A DNA stretch of 7,118 nucleotides, taken from positions 3,845 through 10,962 of the forward strand of contig DCAW01000175.1 of assembly GCA_002313895.1 (NCBI GenBank), in the 5' to 3' direction. The position numbers and the translations under genes were made by a program. This DNA comes from Dehalococcoidia bacterium UBA1123. GTDB lineage: Bacteria; Chloroflexota; Dehalococcoidia; Lucifugimonadales; UBA1123. The first letter of the stretch is position 1. Each line of letters begins with the position of its first letter. This document shows positions 1 to 6,859 of the stretch, piece after piece. The notes beneath the pieces were generated by a model, which saw only the letters and a program-made list of their open reading frames with translations, was not told the origin of the DNA and searched no databases.

Positions 1-1164
1 ACAGGAGCGAAAGTTCTATTGGGCAGCGCGTCGCCGGACGTATCGTCCTATCACCGGAGTCTGGCAAAGCAGTACGGCCTGCTCATCCTGCCCGACCGGC
101 TGAGCGTATCCAAGAACGGGAAGCCGACGCCCGCTCCGCTGGCGGATGTTGACATCGTCGACATGCGACAGGAACTCAAAGAGGGCAACCGCGATATGTT
201 CAGCCGTCAACTTGACGCCGAGATGGAGGCTTGTCTAGACGCTGGTAATCAGATGATTCTCTTCCTGAACCGTCGAGGCACTGCGTCGCAGTTGCAATGC
301 CGTAGTTGTGGTCACCAAATGCGTTGCGCGAAGTGCGACATCGCTCTCACCTATCACCGACGGGCGGGCCGCCTCATTTGCCACTACTGCGGGACACGAC
401 ATCGAATCCCGGAGCGATGCCCCCAGTGCCTCGGATACCGGCTCAGCTACTACGGCATCGGCACCCAGAGCGTCGCCGAAGCCCTGGAACAGAGGTTCCC
501 GGACACTACTGTTCTGAGGTGGGACCGAGACGCCACGCGCAACATCGCGGATTACCGGGAGCTTATCGAAAAATTCAGAACGGGCGAGGGTCAGGCGTTG
601 GTCGGCACTCAGATGATCGCCAAGGGCCTGCATTTCCCATCGGTCACCCTGGTAGGCGTCGTCCTCGCGGATGTTGGACTCAGCATCCCGGACTACCGAG
701 CCGGTGAGCGCGCGTTTCAGCTATTGTGTCAGGTGGCAGGCCGAGCGGGTCGAGGCGAACGACCCGGCAGAGTCGTTATTCAGACATACCAGCCTGACAA
801 CTACGCCATTCAAGCCGCAGCCGCTCAGAACTACCAAAGCTTCTACAACAAAGAGATGGCATACCGTCGAGAGAGAGGCAATCCGCCGTTCAATAAGCTG
901 ATTCGCTTACTTCACACTCACATCAATCAGGCAACCTGCGAGCATGAAGCGCGCGCCGTCGCCAGAACTATGGCTGATGAACGAGATGCGCGAGGCATCG
1001 GAAGCATCGAGATTTTGGGACCGGTTCCGGCATATCCGGCTCGTTTGCGGGGCAGATACCGCTGGCACATCGTCCTCAGAGGCCCGGAGCCTCGCGCGCT
1101 GTTGGACCACGTGGCCCTTCCACGAGATTGGCACGTGGACATTGATCCAGTTTCGCTAACCTGA
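1..1164 (+). CDS. priA: Primosomal protein N' (replication restart helicase PriA), 5'-truncated by window edge
   Basis: PriA is a superfamily 2 3'-5' DNA helicase that recognises stalled or collapsed forks and reloads the replisome. The frame is open from base 1, so the N-terminal DNA-binding domain and Walker A/DEAH part lie outside; 387 codons remain, against about 730 in E. coli. Numbering from the first codon in the window, GSASPD (helicase motif III region) is at residues 8-13 and NRRG at 90-93. The diagnostic PriA zinc-binding insertion has four CxxC pairs: C100/C103, C109/C112, C127/C130 and C140/C143. Motif V (GTQMIAKGLHFP) is at 202-213 and motif VI (QVAGRAGRG) at 244-252. The PriA-type C-terminal domain follows, to the TGA at 1162-1164. 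The TTG at base 19 is internal to the helicase core and not a real start. No residue looks broken, so the gene is probably functional. The downstream neighbour is convergent. Confidence 0.95.
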   Translation, partial: TGAKVLLGSASPDVSSYHRSLAKQYGLLILPDRLSVSKNGKPTPAPLADVDIVDMRQELKEGNRDMFSRQLDAEMEACLDAGNQMILFLNRRGTASQLQCRSCGHQMRCAKCDIALTYHRRAGRLICHYCGTRHRIPERCPQCLGYRLSYYGIGTQSVAEALEQRFPDTTVLRWDRDATRNIADYRELIEKFRTGEGQALVGTQMIAKGLHFPSVTLVGVVLADVGLSIPDYRAGERAFQLLCQVAGRAGRGERPGRVVIQTYQPDNYAIQAAAAQNYQSFYNKEMAYRRERGNPPFNKLIRLLHTHINQATCEHEARAVARTMADERDARGIGSIEILGPVPAYPARLRGRYRWHIVLRGPEPRALLDHVALPRDWHVDIDPVSLT

Positions 1165-1211
1165 AATGAAACGGGTGCAGCAACGAATCGAGACCCGCAT
1201 TTAACGAACAT

Positions 1212-1571
1212 CTAACGAGACAACAATTCTGACGGCCGCTTGGTGAGAATCGCTTCGGCCTCCTCGATTATTCGACGGAGGATGGCACCCGCAGGCTCAA
1301 TCGACGACAGCAGCCCCAAGGCGTTTCCAGCCCGCGCAGGAACGACGCTAATATCCCTTGCCTCAGTGCCAGCCGCAATTTGTTGTTGAATATCAGCGCG
1401 GTTGCGGACGACCTCGGCATCTCGTTCATGCCACTGTTGGGTAAATTCGTTGCTCAAAACTCTGTCGCGGACATCCAATGGAAACGCCGAGTCTGCCGTG
1501 AATATCCCTGATGATGCTCCAGACATTCGACCGTCAAGAACGTTCCCATTTTTGCCTGAAATCCTTGACAT
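1212..1571 (-). pseudogene. Nitronate monooxygenase (2-nitropropane dioxygenase family), C-terminal remnant
   Basis: Nitronate monooxygenases are FMN-dependent TIM-barrel enzymes of roughly 320-370 residues that oxidise nitronates such as propionate 3-nitronate. This frame gives only 119 residues and matches the family's C-terminal end by eye. RVLSNEFTQQWHERDAEV (about residues 37-54) resembles the 'RxLxNxFxxxWxGRExEL' segment. AGNALGLLSSIEPAG followed by RRIIEEAEAIL (about 81-108) resembles the closing 'AGxxxGLIxxIxPAxxIVRxIxxEAExxL' helix. The FMN-binding barrel and catalytic histidine are absent, and only about 110 bp separate the fragment from the next gene. An in-frame stop lies 15 nt before the ATG, and no Shine-Dalgarno is properly spaced. 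Third-position G+C appears lower than in the neighbouring genes. I infer a decayed, 5'-deleted gene. A small expressed protein is the less likely alternative. The family match is from memory, not a search. Confidence 0.65.
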
Positions 1572-1610
1572 CTGAGAAACGTTCGTTTAACGTACGTCTC
1601 CTAAGGGGTT

Positions 1611-1625
1611 TTAGAATGATTCTAA
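1611..1625. promoter_or_regulatory. Probable PerR/Fur-type operator (7-1-7 palindrome)
   Basis: TTAGAATGATTCTAA is a perfect 7-1-7 inverted repeat. It matches 12 of the 14 specified positions of the Bacillus PerR box (TTATAATnATTATAA), and fewer (10 of 14) of the Fur 7-1-7 core. It lies 58 nt upstream of the TTG start of a PerR-like gene, where an autoregulatory operator is expected. TAGAAT inside it resembles a -10 element on either strand, but I could not place a convincing -35 at 16-18 bp. The promoter itself is therefore unassigned. Confidence 0.65.
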
Positions 1626-1670
1626 TTTGATAGAACTTTCACATTCTCCTTCAACCAGATGACCCAATTC

Positions 1671-1675
1671 AGGAG
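1671..1675 (+). promoter_or_regulatory. Shine-Dalgarno deciding the TTG start of the PerR-like gene
   Basis: AGGAG is followed by an 8-nt spacer and then TTG at 1684-1686. No ATG or GTG is comparably placed; the first in-frame ATG is residue 14 (1723-1725), inside the predicted first helix of the winged-helix domain and without an AGGAG-type site. This supports the non-ATG start. Confidence 0.7.
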
Positions 1676-1683
1676 CCAACAAT

Positions 1684-2190
1684 TTGGCGACCGGCTCAGA
1701 TATCCAACAGCGGCTCGAAGAGATGCGCGCAGCGCTCGTCAAACGCGGCGTCGCTATCACGCCCAAGCGGGCCAAGGTGCTGGAAATCCTGGCAACCAGT
1801 GACGAACATCCCAACGTCGGAGACCTGCACGCAGAGGTCCAGCGATGGCATCCCTCTACCAGCCTTGCCACCGTCTATAACACCATAGAACTTCTGAAAG
1901 AGACAGGGCAGGTCTTGGAATTGGAGTTCTCTGCGGCCGCCAACAGGTACGACGGGCGCAGGCCAGACTCCCACCCTCACCTGGTTTGCCTGGAGTGCCA
2001 GCGCATCGACGATCTGGAAGTCCCAGAACCTGAGGGCATTTTTGAGGCTATCGGCGCTGAAACAGGGTACGAAGTGGTTCGGCAGCGACTAGACTACTAC
2101 GGCATCTGCCCGAACTGCCAGAAAAAACGAGAATCGCGGCTGTCCGGCCAAGCTGGATTCGTCGCGTTGAACGACCGAGCTAATTATTGA
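1684..2190 (+). CDS. perR: Fur-family transcriptional repressor, PerR-like peroxide sensor
   Basis: This is a cytoplasmic, dimeric, metal-dependent repressor of 168 residues starting at TTG. The N-terminal winged helix runs over about residues 10-80 and includes the recognition-helix region STSLATVYNTIELL (58-71). The dimerisation/metal domain follows. Aligned by eye to B. subtilis PerR, all five regulatory-metal ligands are present: H42 (H37), D90 (D85), H97 and H99 (H91 and H93), and D110 (D104). Both structural-zinc pairs are intact: C102/C105 and C142/C145. PerR senses H2O2 by Fe-catalysed oxidation of the H37 and H91 equivalents, so the sequence is compatible with peroxide sensing. Two differences from B. 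subtilis are one extra residue between D90 and H97 and a tail of about 20 residues after the last CxxC. A PerR-box-like palindrome upstream suggests autoregulation. The next gene starts 36 nt downstream, consistent with an operon. Fur or Zur function cannot be fully excluded. Confidence 0.85.
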   Translation: MATGSDIQQRLEEMRAALVKRGVAITPKRAKVLEILATSDEHPNVGDLHAEVQRWHPSTSLATVYNTIELLKETGQVLELEFSAAANRYDGRRPDSHPHLVCLECQRIDDLEVPEPEGIFEAIGAETGYEVVRQRLDYYGICPNCQKKRESRLSGQAGFVALNDRANY

Positions 2191-2226
2191 AGGCAACAAG
2201 TCAGAATCCTCGAAAGGAGGAATGAG

Positions 2227-3621
2227 ATGGCCAGCAGAGAAGATATTGCATTGATGTCACACCTGATGCGTCGGGCAGGATTTGGCGCGTCCAGGGATGA
2301 GATTGAGCAGATGTGCGAACAGGGCTACGAGGTGACAGTCGAACAGCTTCTGAACCCTACGGGACCGCCAGTGGATGAGTATGATCTGTACAGGCACCAT
2401 CCCATAACGGAAGTCCCCGGCGGCGCGGCGGCGCCCGGTCAGGCTGCGTGGCTCTACTTCATGGCCACAACCCAGCGACCGCTAGAAGAGAAGATGACGC
2501 TGTTCTGGCACCATGTGTTCGCCACGGGCAACGCCAAAGTGGATAACTGCTTCCACATAATGGACCAGATCGCCATGTTCCGCAGTCAGGGCATGGGCAG
2601 CTACCGAGACCTGCTCAAGGGTTTGGCAGCCGACCCGGCGATGATATACTGGTTGGACAACAACGAGAATCACAAGCACGCGCCCAACGAGAACTGGGGC
2701 CGAGAGCTTCTTGAACTGTTCTCCCTGGGCGTCGGAAACTACACCGAAAAGGACGTTTTCGAGTGCTCTCGCGCGTTCACAGGCTGGACTCTTGACGCCA
2801 AGATGCCCCGGTATCCCTATGGCCGCTTCCCGTGGAAGTTCGTGTTCCGCCCCGAGGATCACGACTACAGCGAGAAGACGTTCCTCGGCCAAACCGGCAA
2901 CTTCAACGGCGAGGACATCATCGAAATCGTCCTGCAACAGGAAGCTTGCTCAAAATTCATCGCTCGACACCTGTACAATTTCTTTGTGGCCGACGAGCCG
3001 CAGGTTCCGGCATGGAACATTGAGGAACCTCGGAACCCCGAGGCTGTCGAAATGATGGCTAAGATTCTGGTCGAAAACGACTACGAGATCAAGCCTGTCC
3101 TACGAGCGATGTTCAACTCTGACTTCTTCAAAGAGGCCCTGAACCAGAAGGTCAAAAGCCCTGTCGAGGTCGTGATTGGAACTTTGCGTGGCACAGGCGA
3201 CCTGACCGGCTCCGATCCCAAGTTGGAAGCCCTAGGCAAAGAGCCTGGATACCTGGGACAGGACATCCTGGACCCGCCTAGTGTCGAAGGTTGGCACACC
3301 GGGCGCGAATGGATCAACAGCGGCTCACTGGTGAAACGAGTAAACTTCGTTTCGGACCGAGTCAGCGACACCAGCCTCCCTGGAGTCCAGAGGATGGTCG
3401 AACATGTCGGCAACAACGGCGCGACGATGTCCGCCGAAGAGTTGGTCGACCGATGCCTGGACATCATGGGACCTGTGGAGGTCTCCGACCTCACCAAGCA
3501 CGAGCTGGTTTCCAACGTTGAGAGCGGCGGAAAGATCGAGTTGGGCGGCGAGTCCTTCTCGCAGCGCACATCGGAAACCTTCGCGCTGATCGCGGCGACC
3601 CGCGAGTTCCAGTTCGGTTAA
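2227..3621 (+). CDS. DUF1800 domain-containing protein
   Basis: This is a full-length DUF1800 family member of 464 residues; its molecular function is unknown. Recognisable family segments, in order, are HLMRRAGFG (12-20), KMTLFWHHVFAT (89-100), YWLDNNENHKHAPNENWGR (141-159) leading into ELLELFSLG, AFTGWTL (183-189), HDYSEKTFLGQTG (212-224), CSKFIARHLYNFFVADEP (241-258), RAMFNSDFF (293-301), KSPVEVVIGTLR (310-321) and DPPSVEGWHTGREW (349-362). The C-terminus ends in the family's usual EFQF-type tail. The ATG is fixed by an excellent Shine-Dalgarno (AAAGGAGG, 2213-2220) with a 6-nt spacer. No signal peptide or membrane segment is visible, and the DUF starts within 12 residues of the N-terminus, so a cytoplasmic location is predicted. 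It sits between the PerR-like gene (36 nt upstream) and a DUF1501 gene (69 nt downstream). DUF1800 and DUF1501 are commonly paired in bacteria, which implies a shared, undefined process. Confidence 0.93.
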   Translation: MASREDIALMSHLMRRAGFGASRDEIEQMCEQGYEVTVEQLLNPTGPPVDEYDLYRHHPITEVPGGAAAPGQAAWLYFMATTQRPLEEKMTLFWHHVFATGNAKVDNCFHIMDQIAMFRSQGMGSYRDLLKGLAADPAMIYWLDNNENHKHAPNENWGRELLELFSLGVGNYTEKDVFECSRAFTGWTLDAKMPRYPYGRFPWKFVFRPEDHDYSEKTFLGQTGNFNGEDIIEIVLQQEACSKFIARHLYNFFVADEPQVPAWNIEEPRNPEAVEMMAKILVENDYEIKPVLRAMFNSDFFKEALNQKVKSPVEVVIGTLRGTGDLTGSDPKLEALGKEPGYLGQDILDPPSVEGWHTGREWINSGSLVKRVNFVSDRVSDTSLPGVQRMVEHVGNNGATMSAEELVDRCLDIMGPVEVSDLTKHELVSNVESGGKIELGGESFSQRTSETFALIAATREFQFG

Positions 3622-3690
3622 GCCGGCAACCACATAGTCAAAACGAATCGCAATCTAGATCAAACTAGCAACCGATAGGAGAAAAGAGAC

Positions 3691-4824
3691 ATGGCCGGAA
3701 ATGGCAAGCCTCCTGTCCTGGTCATCCTTCAGTTGACCGGCGGAAACGACTACTTCAACACCCTGATTCCCTACAACGATGGAAACTACTATGACATGCG
3801 TCCCAGCTTGCAGGTCCCCCAGGACCGGGTTCTCAAGTTGGATGACACTTTGGGCATGCACCCCGCTATGGGCCCTATGAAGGAAATCTACGACTCGGGC
3901 GATATGGCGATAATTCATGGCATCGGATATGCCAACTCACCGAGGTCTCACTTCCGATCAATGGACATCTGGCACACCTGTGAGCCAGACACCGTGGGCA
4001 CCGAAGGCTGGCTGGGCCGCGCTCTTCGAGAGATCGACCCCAAAGGCGAGAACCCTGTGACTGGCGTCAACGTCGACCAGGCGCTTCCCAGGGCGCTGGT
4101 GGCCCCCGGAGTGTCCGTAGCCTCTGTCGCGGACCTGTCCACCTATGGCCTGCTGACCAGCATTGAGCAGGAAGACCAGCGAAACCAAATGCTCCAACGC
4201 TTTGCCAACATGTACGGCCCCGCTGTCGGCACAGGCCAGGTAATGGAGTATCTCGGCCAGACAGGTTTGGACGCACTCAAGGGCGCGGACATCCTGAAAG
4301 TGGCTCCTGAGCAGTACAGTTCAAGCGTTGAGTACGGGTCCAGTCCCATCGCCAAGAAGTTGAAAGACATCGCTCAGATTCACACCGCCGATGTTGGAAC
4401 CCGCGTCTTTTACACCAGCCACGGCTCCTTCGACACCCACGCTGCCCAGGCCGCGCTCCACGCAGGCCTGTGGACCGAGGTGTCCGAGGCGGTTGCCGAT
4501 TTCTGGGACGACCTCCGCGAGCATGATGCCGACCAAAACGTGATAATGTTCATGTTCTCCGAATTTGGCAGGCGTGTCCGAGACAATGGCTCCGGAACAG
4601 ACCACGGCGCCGCGGGCGCCGCATTTGCCATAGGCCCAAGCATAAAGGGCGGCATGTACAGTGAATACCCGCAGACCCGGCCCGAGGCGCTGGAGCAAGG
4701 CGACCTGGTTCCCAATCAAGACTACCGGGGCGTTTACTCCACGATCCTTGAGGACTGGCTACACTTGGAAGCCGCTCCCATCGTAAACGGCCAGTTTGAA
4801 GCGCCAGCGTTCATCGGCGCTTAA
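3691..4824 (+). CDS. DUF1501 domain-containing protein (alkaline phosphatase/sulfatase-like fold)
   Basis: This is a DUF1501 protein of 377 residues, a family related to the alkaline phosphatase/sulfatase superfamily but without an established substrate. Family landmarks are GGND (17-20), LGMHPAMGPMKEIY (54-67), SHFRSMDIWHT (86-96), GSFDTH (245-250), SEFGRRV (290-296), GTDHG (302-306) and DYRGVYSTILEDWL (344-357). D20, D248, H250, D304 and H305 are plausible metal ligands by analogy with the superfamily; this is inference. Many DUF1501 proteins begin with a Tat (twin-arginine) signal peptide. Here the first domain strand (VLVILQLTGGND) starts at residue 9, with no RR motif and no extra leader, so export is not predicted. 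AGGAG (3677-3681) with a 9-nt spacer supports the ATG. The gene ends in tandem stops (TAA TAA). It follows DUF1800 after 69 nt with no terminator visible, so co-transcription is likely. Confidence 0.93.
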   Translation: MAGNGKPPVLVILQLTGGNDYFNTLIPYNDGNYYDMRPSLQVPQDRVLKLDDTLGMHPAMGPMKEIYDSGDMAIIHGIGYANSPRSHFRSMDIWHTCEPDTVGTEGWLGRALREIDPKGENPVTGVNVDQALPRALVAPGVSVASVADLSTYGLLTSIEQEDQRNQMLQRFANMYGPAVGTGQVMEYLGQTGLDALKGADILKVAPEQYSSSVEYGSSPIAKKLKDIAQIHTADVGTRVFYTSHGSFDTHAAQAALHAGLWTEVSEAVADFWDDLREHDADQNVIMFMFSEFGRRVRDNGSGTDHGAAGAAFAIGPSIKGGMYSEYPQTRPEALEQGDLVPNQDYRGVYSTILEDWLHLEAAPIVNGQFEAPAFIGA

Positions 4825-4866
4825 TAAAACCGCAATCAGAAACCAGCTAAATCGAGAACGATTCGG

Positions 4867-4900
4867 ATGCCTAGGTCATGCCCACGCACGGCCTGGGCAT
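4867..4900. repeat. Overlapping inverted repeats sharing one 3' arm
   Basis: The 3' arm CCTGGGCAT (4892-4900) can pair with ATGCCTAGG (4867-4875; 9 bp including one G-U). Its TGGGCAT part (4894-4900) can instead pair perfectly with ATGCCCA (4878-4884; 7 bp, 9-nt loop). The two hairpins are mutually exclusive. A weaker hairpin, AATCG-AGAA-CGATT, lies just upstream (4850-4863). No T-run follows, so this is not a classical intrinsic terminator. The rest of the 4825-5016 gap holds no gene or promoter that I can support. Confidence 0.4.
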
Positions 4901-5016
4901 ACGATACATCTCGTGTTGAATTGGACTGACAACTCAGTCAAGGCGTCGCATTCGCAGAAGCGGAGCATGCCTTTTTGGGACCGAGATTCGAATAACCAGC
5001 AATGTGGGGTACTGAC

Positions 5017-6015
5017 ATGCTGACAACTACAGTGGCAGGAAGAACCTGGAATTTTAAGAAAGCAGTCGGCCGCAATGCGGCGGCCGGCAACGGATTCACC
5101 CAGCCTTACGACGTGGCCCTGGGGCCGGAGGGCGTGATATACGTCCTGAGTCGTGGCGCTGAAGGCGCGGGCGGCGTTGTCGCTCCCAACAAGCGCATCG
5201 GCAAGGTGACGATGGACGATCAATTTCTCGGAGACTTCGGCCATTCCGAATTCACATGGCCGGTGGCGCTGGCTGTGGACTCGGAAGGCAACCTTTTCTG
5301 CTCCGACGAGCATCTTAACATCATCGCCAGCTACAACGAGGATGGGGAGCGAATCGGCGAGTGGGGCGAGGTAGGCTCCGACGAGGGGCAACTGAACGGC
5401 CCAAACGGAATCGCGTTCGACGCCGACGACAATCTCTACGTGGTGGACTCTGGGAATGGCCGAGTGCAAAAGTTCACGAAAGATGGCAGTTTCCTGGCGA
5501 CCTTCGGTTCCGCAGGCTCCGACGAAGGGCAGTTTGACAAGCCCTGGGGAATCACCGTTGACTCCAGTGGAGATCTGTTCGTTGCAGACTGGGGCAATGA
5601 CCGAGTGCAGAAGTTCTCAGCCGGAGGCACGCACCTGATGACCTTTGGATCCGCCGCCGGAGGCGAGTTGAACCATCCGTCATCCGTGGCTGTCGACTCT
5701 GAGGGCGACGTGTACGTTGCGGATTGGGGCAACAAGCGAATTCAGATCTACGAGCCGGACGGAAACGTCATCACGTCATTGCACGGCGACGCCGTGGAGT
5801 TCTCCGCCTGGGCCGCAGAGGTCATAAACGCCAACCCCGACGCTCAAAAGGCCTACCGACGGGTCCAAGACCGCACCCAGATCGGCCTGCTAGACCGACC
5901 GGTTGGCATCGCCATTGATGCGGACGACAACCTGATCATCACCGACAGCACCCGTGGCCGTCTCCAGGTTTACACCAAGGAGAAAGACTACATGGACCCG
6001 CAATTTAACCTCTAG
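5017..6015 (+). CDS. NHL-repeat beta-propeller protein
   Basis: This is a protein of 332 residues built from six NHL repeats, which normally form a six-bladed beta-propeller used for binding or, in some families, catalysis. Repeat cores (numbered from the ATG at 5017) begin near residues 27, 79, 126, 173, 218 and 292, with the pattern 'P.GIA.D..GNLYV.D.GN.RVQKF...G'. Repeats 3 and 4 are closest to each other, also at DNA level, suggesting a recent blade duplication. Between repeats 5 and 6 is a linker of about 40 residues that breaks the regular spacing (about residues 250-291) and contains a probable helix, WAAEVINANPDAQKAYRRVQ. No signal peptide is visible. An in-frame ATG at 5002 would add five residues but has no Shine-Dalgarno; GGGG at 5006-5009 favours 5017. 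The gene is on the same strand as DUF1501 but 192 nt away, so it may have its own promoter. Specific ligand or reaction: unknown. Confidence 0.88.
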   Translation: MLTTTVAGRTWNFKKAVGRNAAAGNGFTQPYDVALGPEGVIYVLSRGAEGAGGVVAPNKRIGKVTMDDQFLGDFGHSEFTWPVALAVDSEGNLFCSDEHLNIIASYNEDGERIGEWGEVGSDEGQLNGPNGIAFDADDNLYVVDSGNGRVQKFTKDGSFLATFGSAGSDEGQFDKPWGITVDSSGDLFVADWGNDRVQKFSAGGTHLMTFGSAAGGELNHPSSVAVDSEGDVYVADWGNKRIQIYEPDGNVITSLHGDAVEFSAWAAEVINANPDAQKAYRRVQDRTQIGLLDRPVGIAIDADDNLIITDSTRGRLQVYTKEKDYMDPQFNL

Positions 6016-6045
6016 ATTGTAGGTCGATTGGCTCTCAGAAAGCAT

Positions 6046-6081
6046 CAGGGGCAGACGAATTCTCGCCTGCCCCTGTTATTT
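6046..6081 (+). terminator. Rho-independent terminator after the NHL gene, possibly bidirectional
   Basis: CAGGGGCAG (6046-6054) and CTGCCCCTG (6067-6075) form a perfect 9-bp G+C-rich stem. Inside it, after one A/C mismatch, CGA pairs with TCG around an ATTC tetraloop. The stem is followed by TTATTT. It begins 31 nt after the NHL stop codon. On the opposite strand the hairpin lies 8 nt past the stop of the converging broken gene and is followed by a modest T-rich stretch (TGCTTTC), so it could serve both directions. Confidence 0.85.
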
Positions 6082-6082
6082 G

Positions 6083-6857
6083 TCATCTTTGGCTCCACCT
6101 GTCCACAGCGCGACGGTATCTCTGGCGTCCGAAATGCACGACCCTGGGTTCGACGTCACGCCGGAGAGACCCACCCTGCAATGTGAATCCAGAGGCAATC
6201 CAAGTCAAGCGAACAGACGAGTGTTGACGGCATGATAGATAATCTCCCCACTTGTCGTCCCTCGGCCCGTTGGTTCCAACCTTCGTGAATTGGAGGTCCC
6301 ACTGCCCGTTTGAGTAGTCATCCCGAACGCCGATTACGTGGTTCTGCAGGGGGTTCGAAGCACTGTAGAACGGCGTGATTCCCATAGGCCGCCCTCTGTT
6401 ATTGGGGCAAGCTTCTGGATAGGCAAAGGTCGCGTTCTGGCTCCTTATGTCAAGCTCGTCGATCTGCGTCATAGAATCTTCGGTGATTCGAGCAACTTTG
6501 ACGTACGGATGGGGCCGTTGGCCTCCAGCGTTTGAAGTCCACATGAATCCAAATTCGCCATCGGCCACCCATGCGCCTGTAATTCGGTCGTCTGTCCGAG
6601 ACAACCAGTTCGTGCCGTCCGGCCCCGCCAGCTGATAGTCGCCAGAGTCCCACTGACTCATATCAACATCACTCGCGGACAGATTCCTGGAATCTTCCGG
6701 CCAGGCCCACACTCTGATCCTGTCCATTCTGCAGCTGTTGCTGGCCGTTGTCGGATACGCTCGGTTCATCAACAACGCCGGTTTGGCCTGCGGTGTCGGC
6801 ATCTGTGAGGGAGATGTTTCTGAATAGGACAAGGCCCTCGGGAGAGATGGACGTCAC
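6083..6857 (-). pseudogene. Conserved propeller-like (sialidase/BNR-like) protein, broken by an internal deletion and frame change
   Basis: Two minus-strand reading frames together look like the ends of one family. The first starts at GTG 6857 and gives GLVLFRNISLTDADTAGQTG and then GVVDEPSVSDNG, which resembles the 'QTGxVxEPSVAxNG' N-terminus of BNR/propeller-like proteins. The second frame, open from 6832 to the stop at 6083, gives the matching C-terminal landmarks RIRVWAWPEDS, GPDGTNWLSR, DRITGAW, GFMWTSN, TFAYPEACPN, DDKWGDY, WIASGFTLQGG and EPRVVHFGR. Members I remember have about 200 more residues between these parts. The frame switch falls near 6720-6745, and the first 30-odd residues of the second frame are an out-of-frame reading of the true N-terminus. 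I infer an internal deletion. If only the second frame is translated, it is a 249-residue protein from ATG 6832. Family recall is from memory and it has no firm name. The upstream gene ends 2 nt before the GTG. Confidence 0.6.
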
Positions 6858-6859
6858 CT

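Noticed and set aside
1172..1197. CGGGT...ACCCG inverted repeat after priA as a terminator
   Set aside because: The stem is only 5 bp with a 16-nt loop and no T-run follows, so it is too weak to call.
2177..2192. AT-rich stretch around the perR stop codon that partly resembles a Fur/PerR half-site
   Set aside because: Only the central bases match and the outer symmetry fails; a TAATTATT run overlapping a stop codon is expected by chance.
4321..4719. 132-codon minus-strand open frame inside DUF1501
   Set aside because: It lies wholly antisense to the most conserved part of DUF1501 and shows no domain or ribosome binding site that I could support.
4876..5469. 197-codon minus-strand open frame across the start of the NHL gene
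   Set aside because: It is antisense to a clear NHL-repeat frame, has no recognisable motif and a composition typical of a shadow frame.
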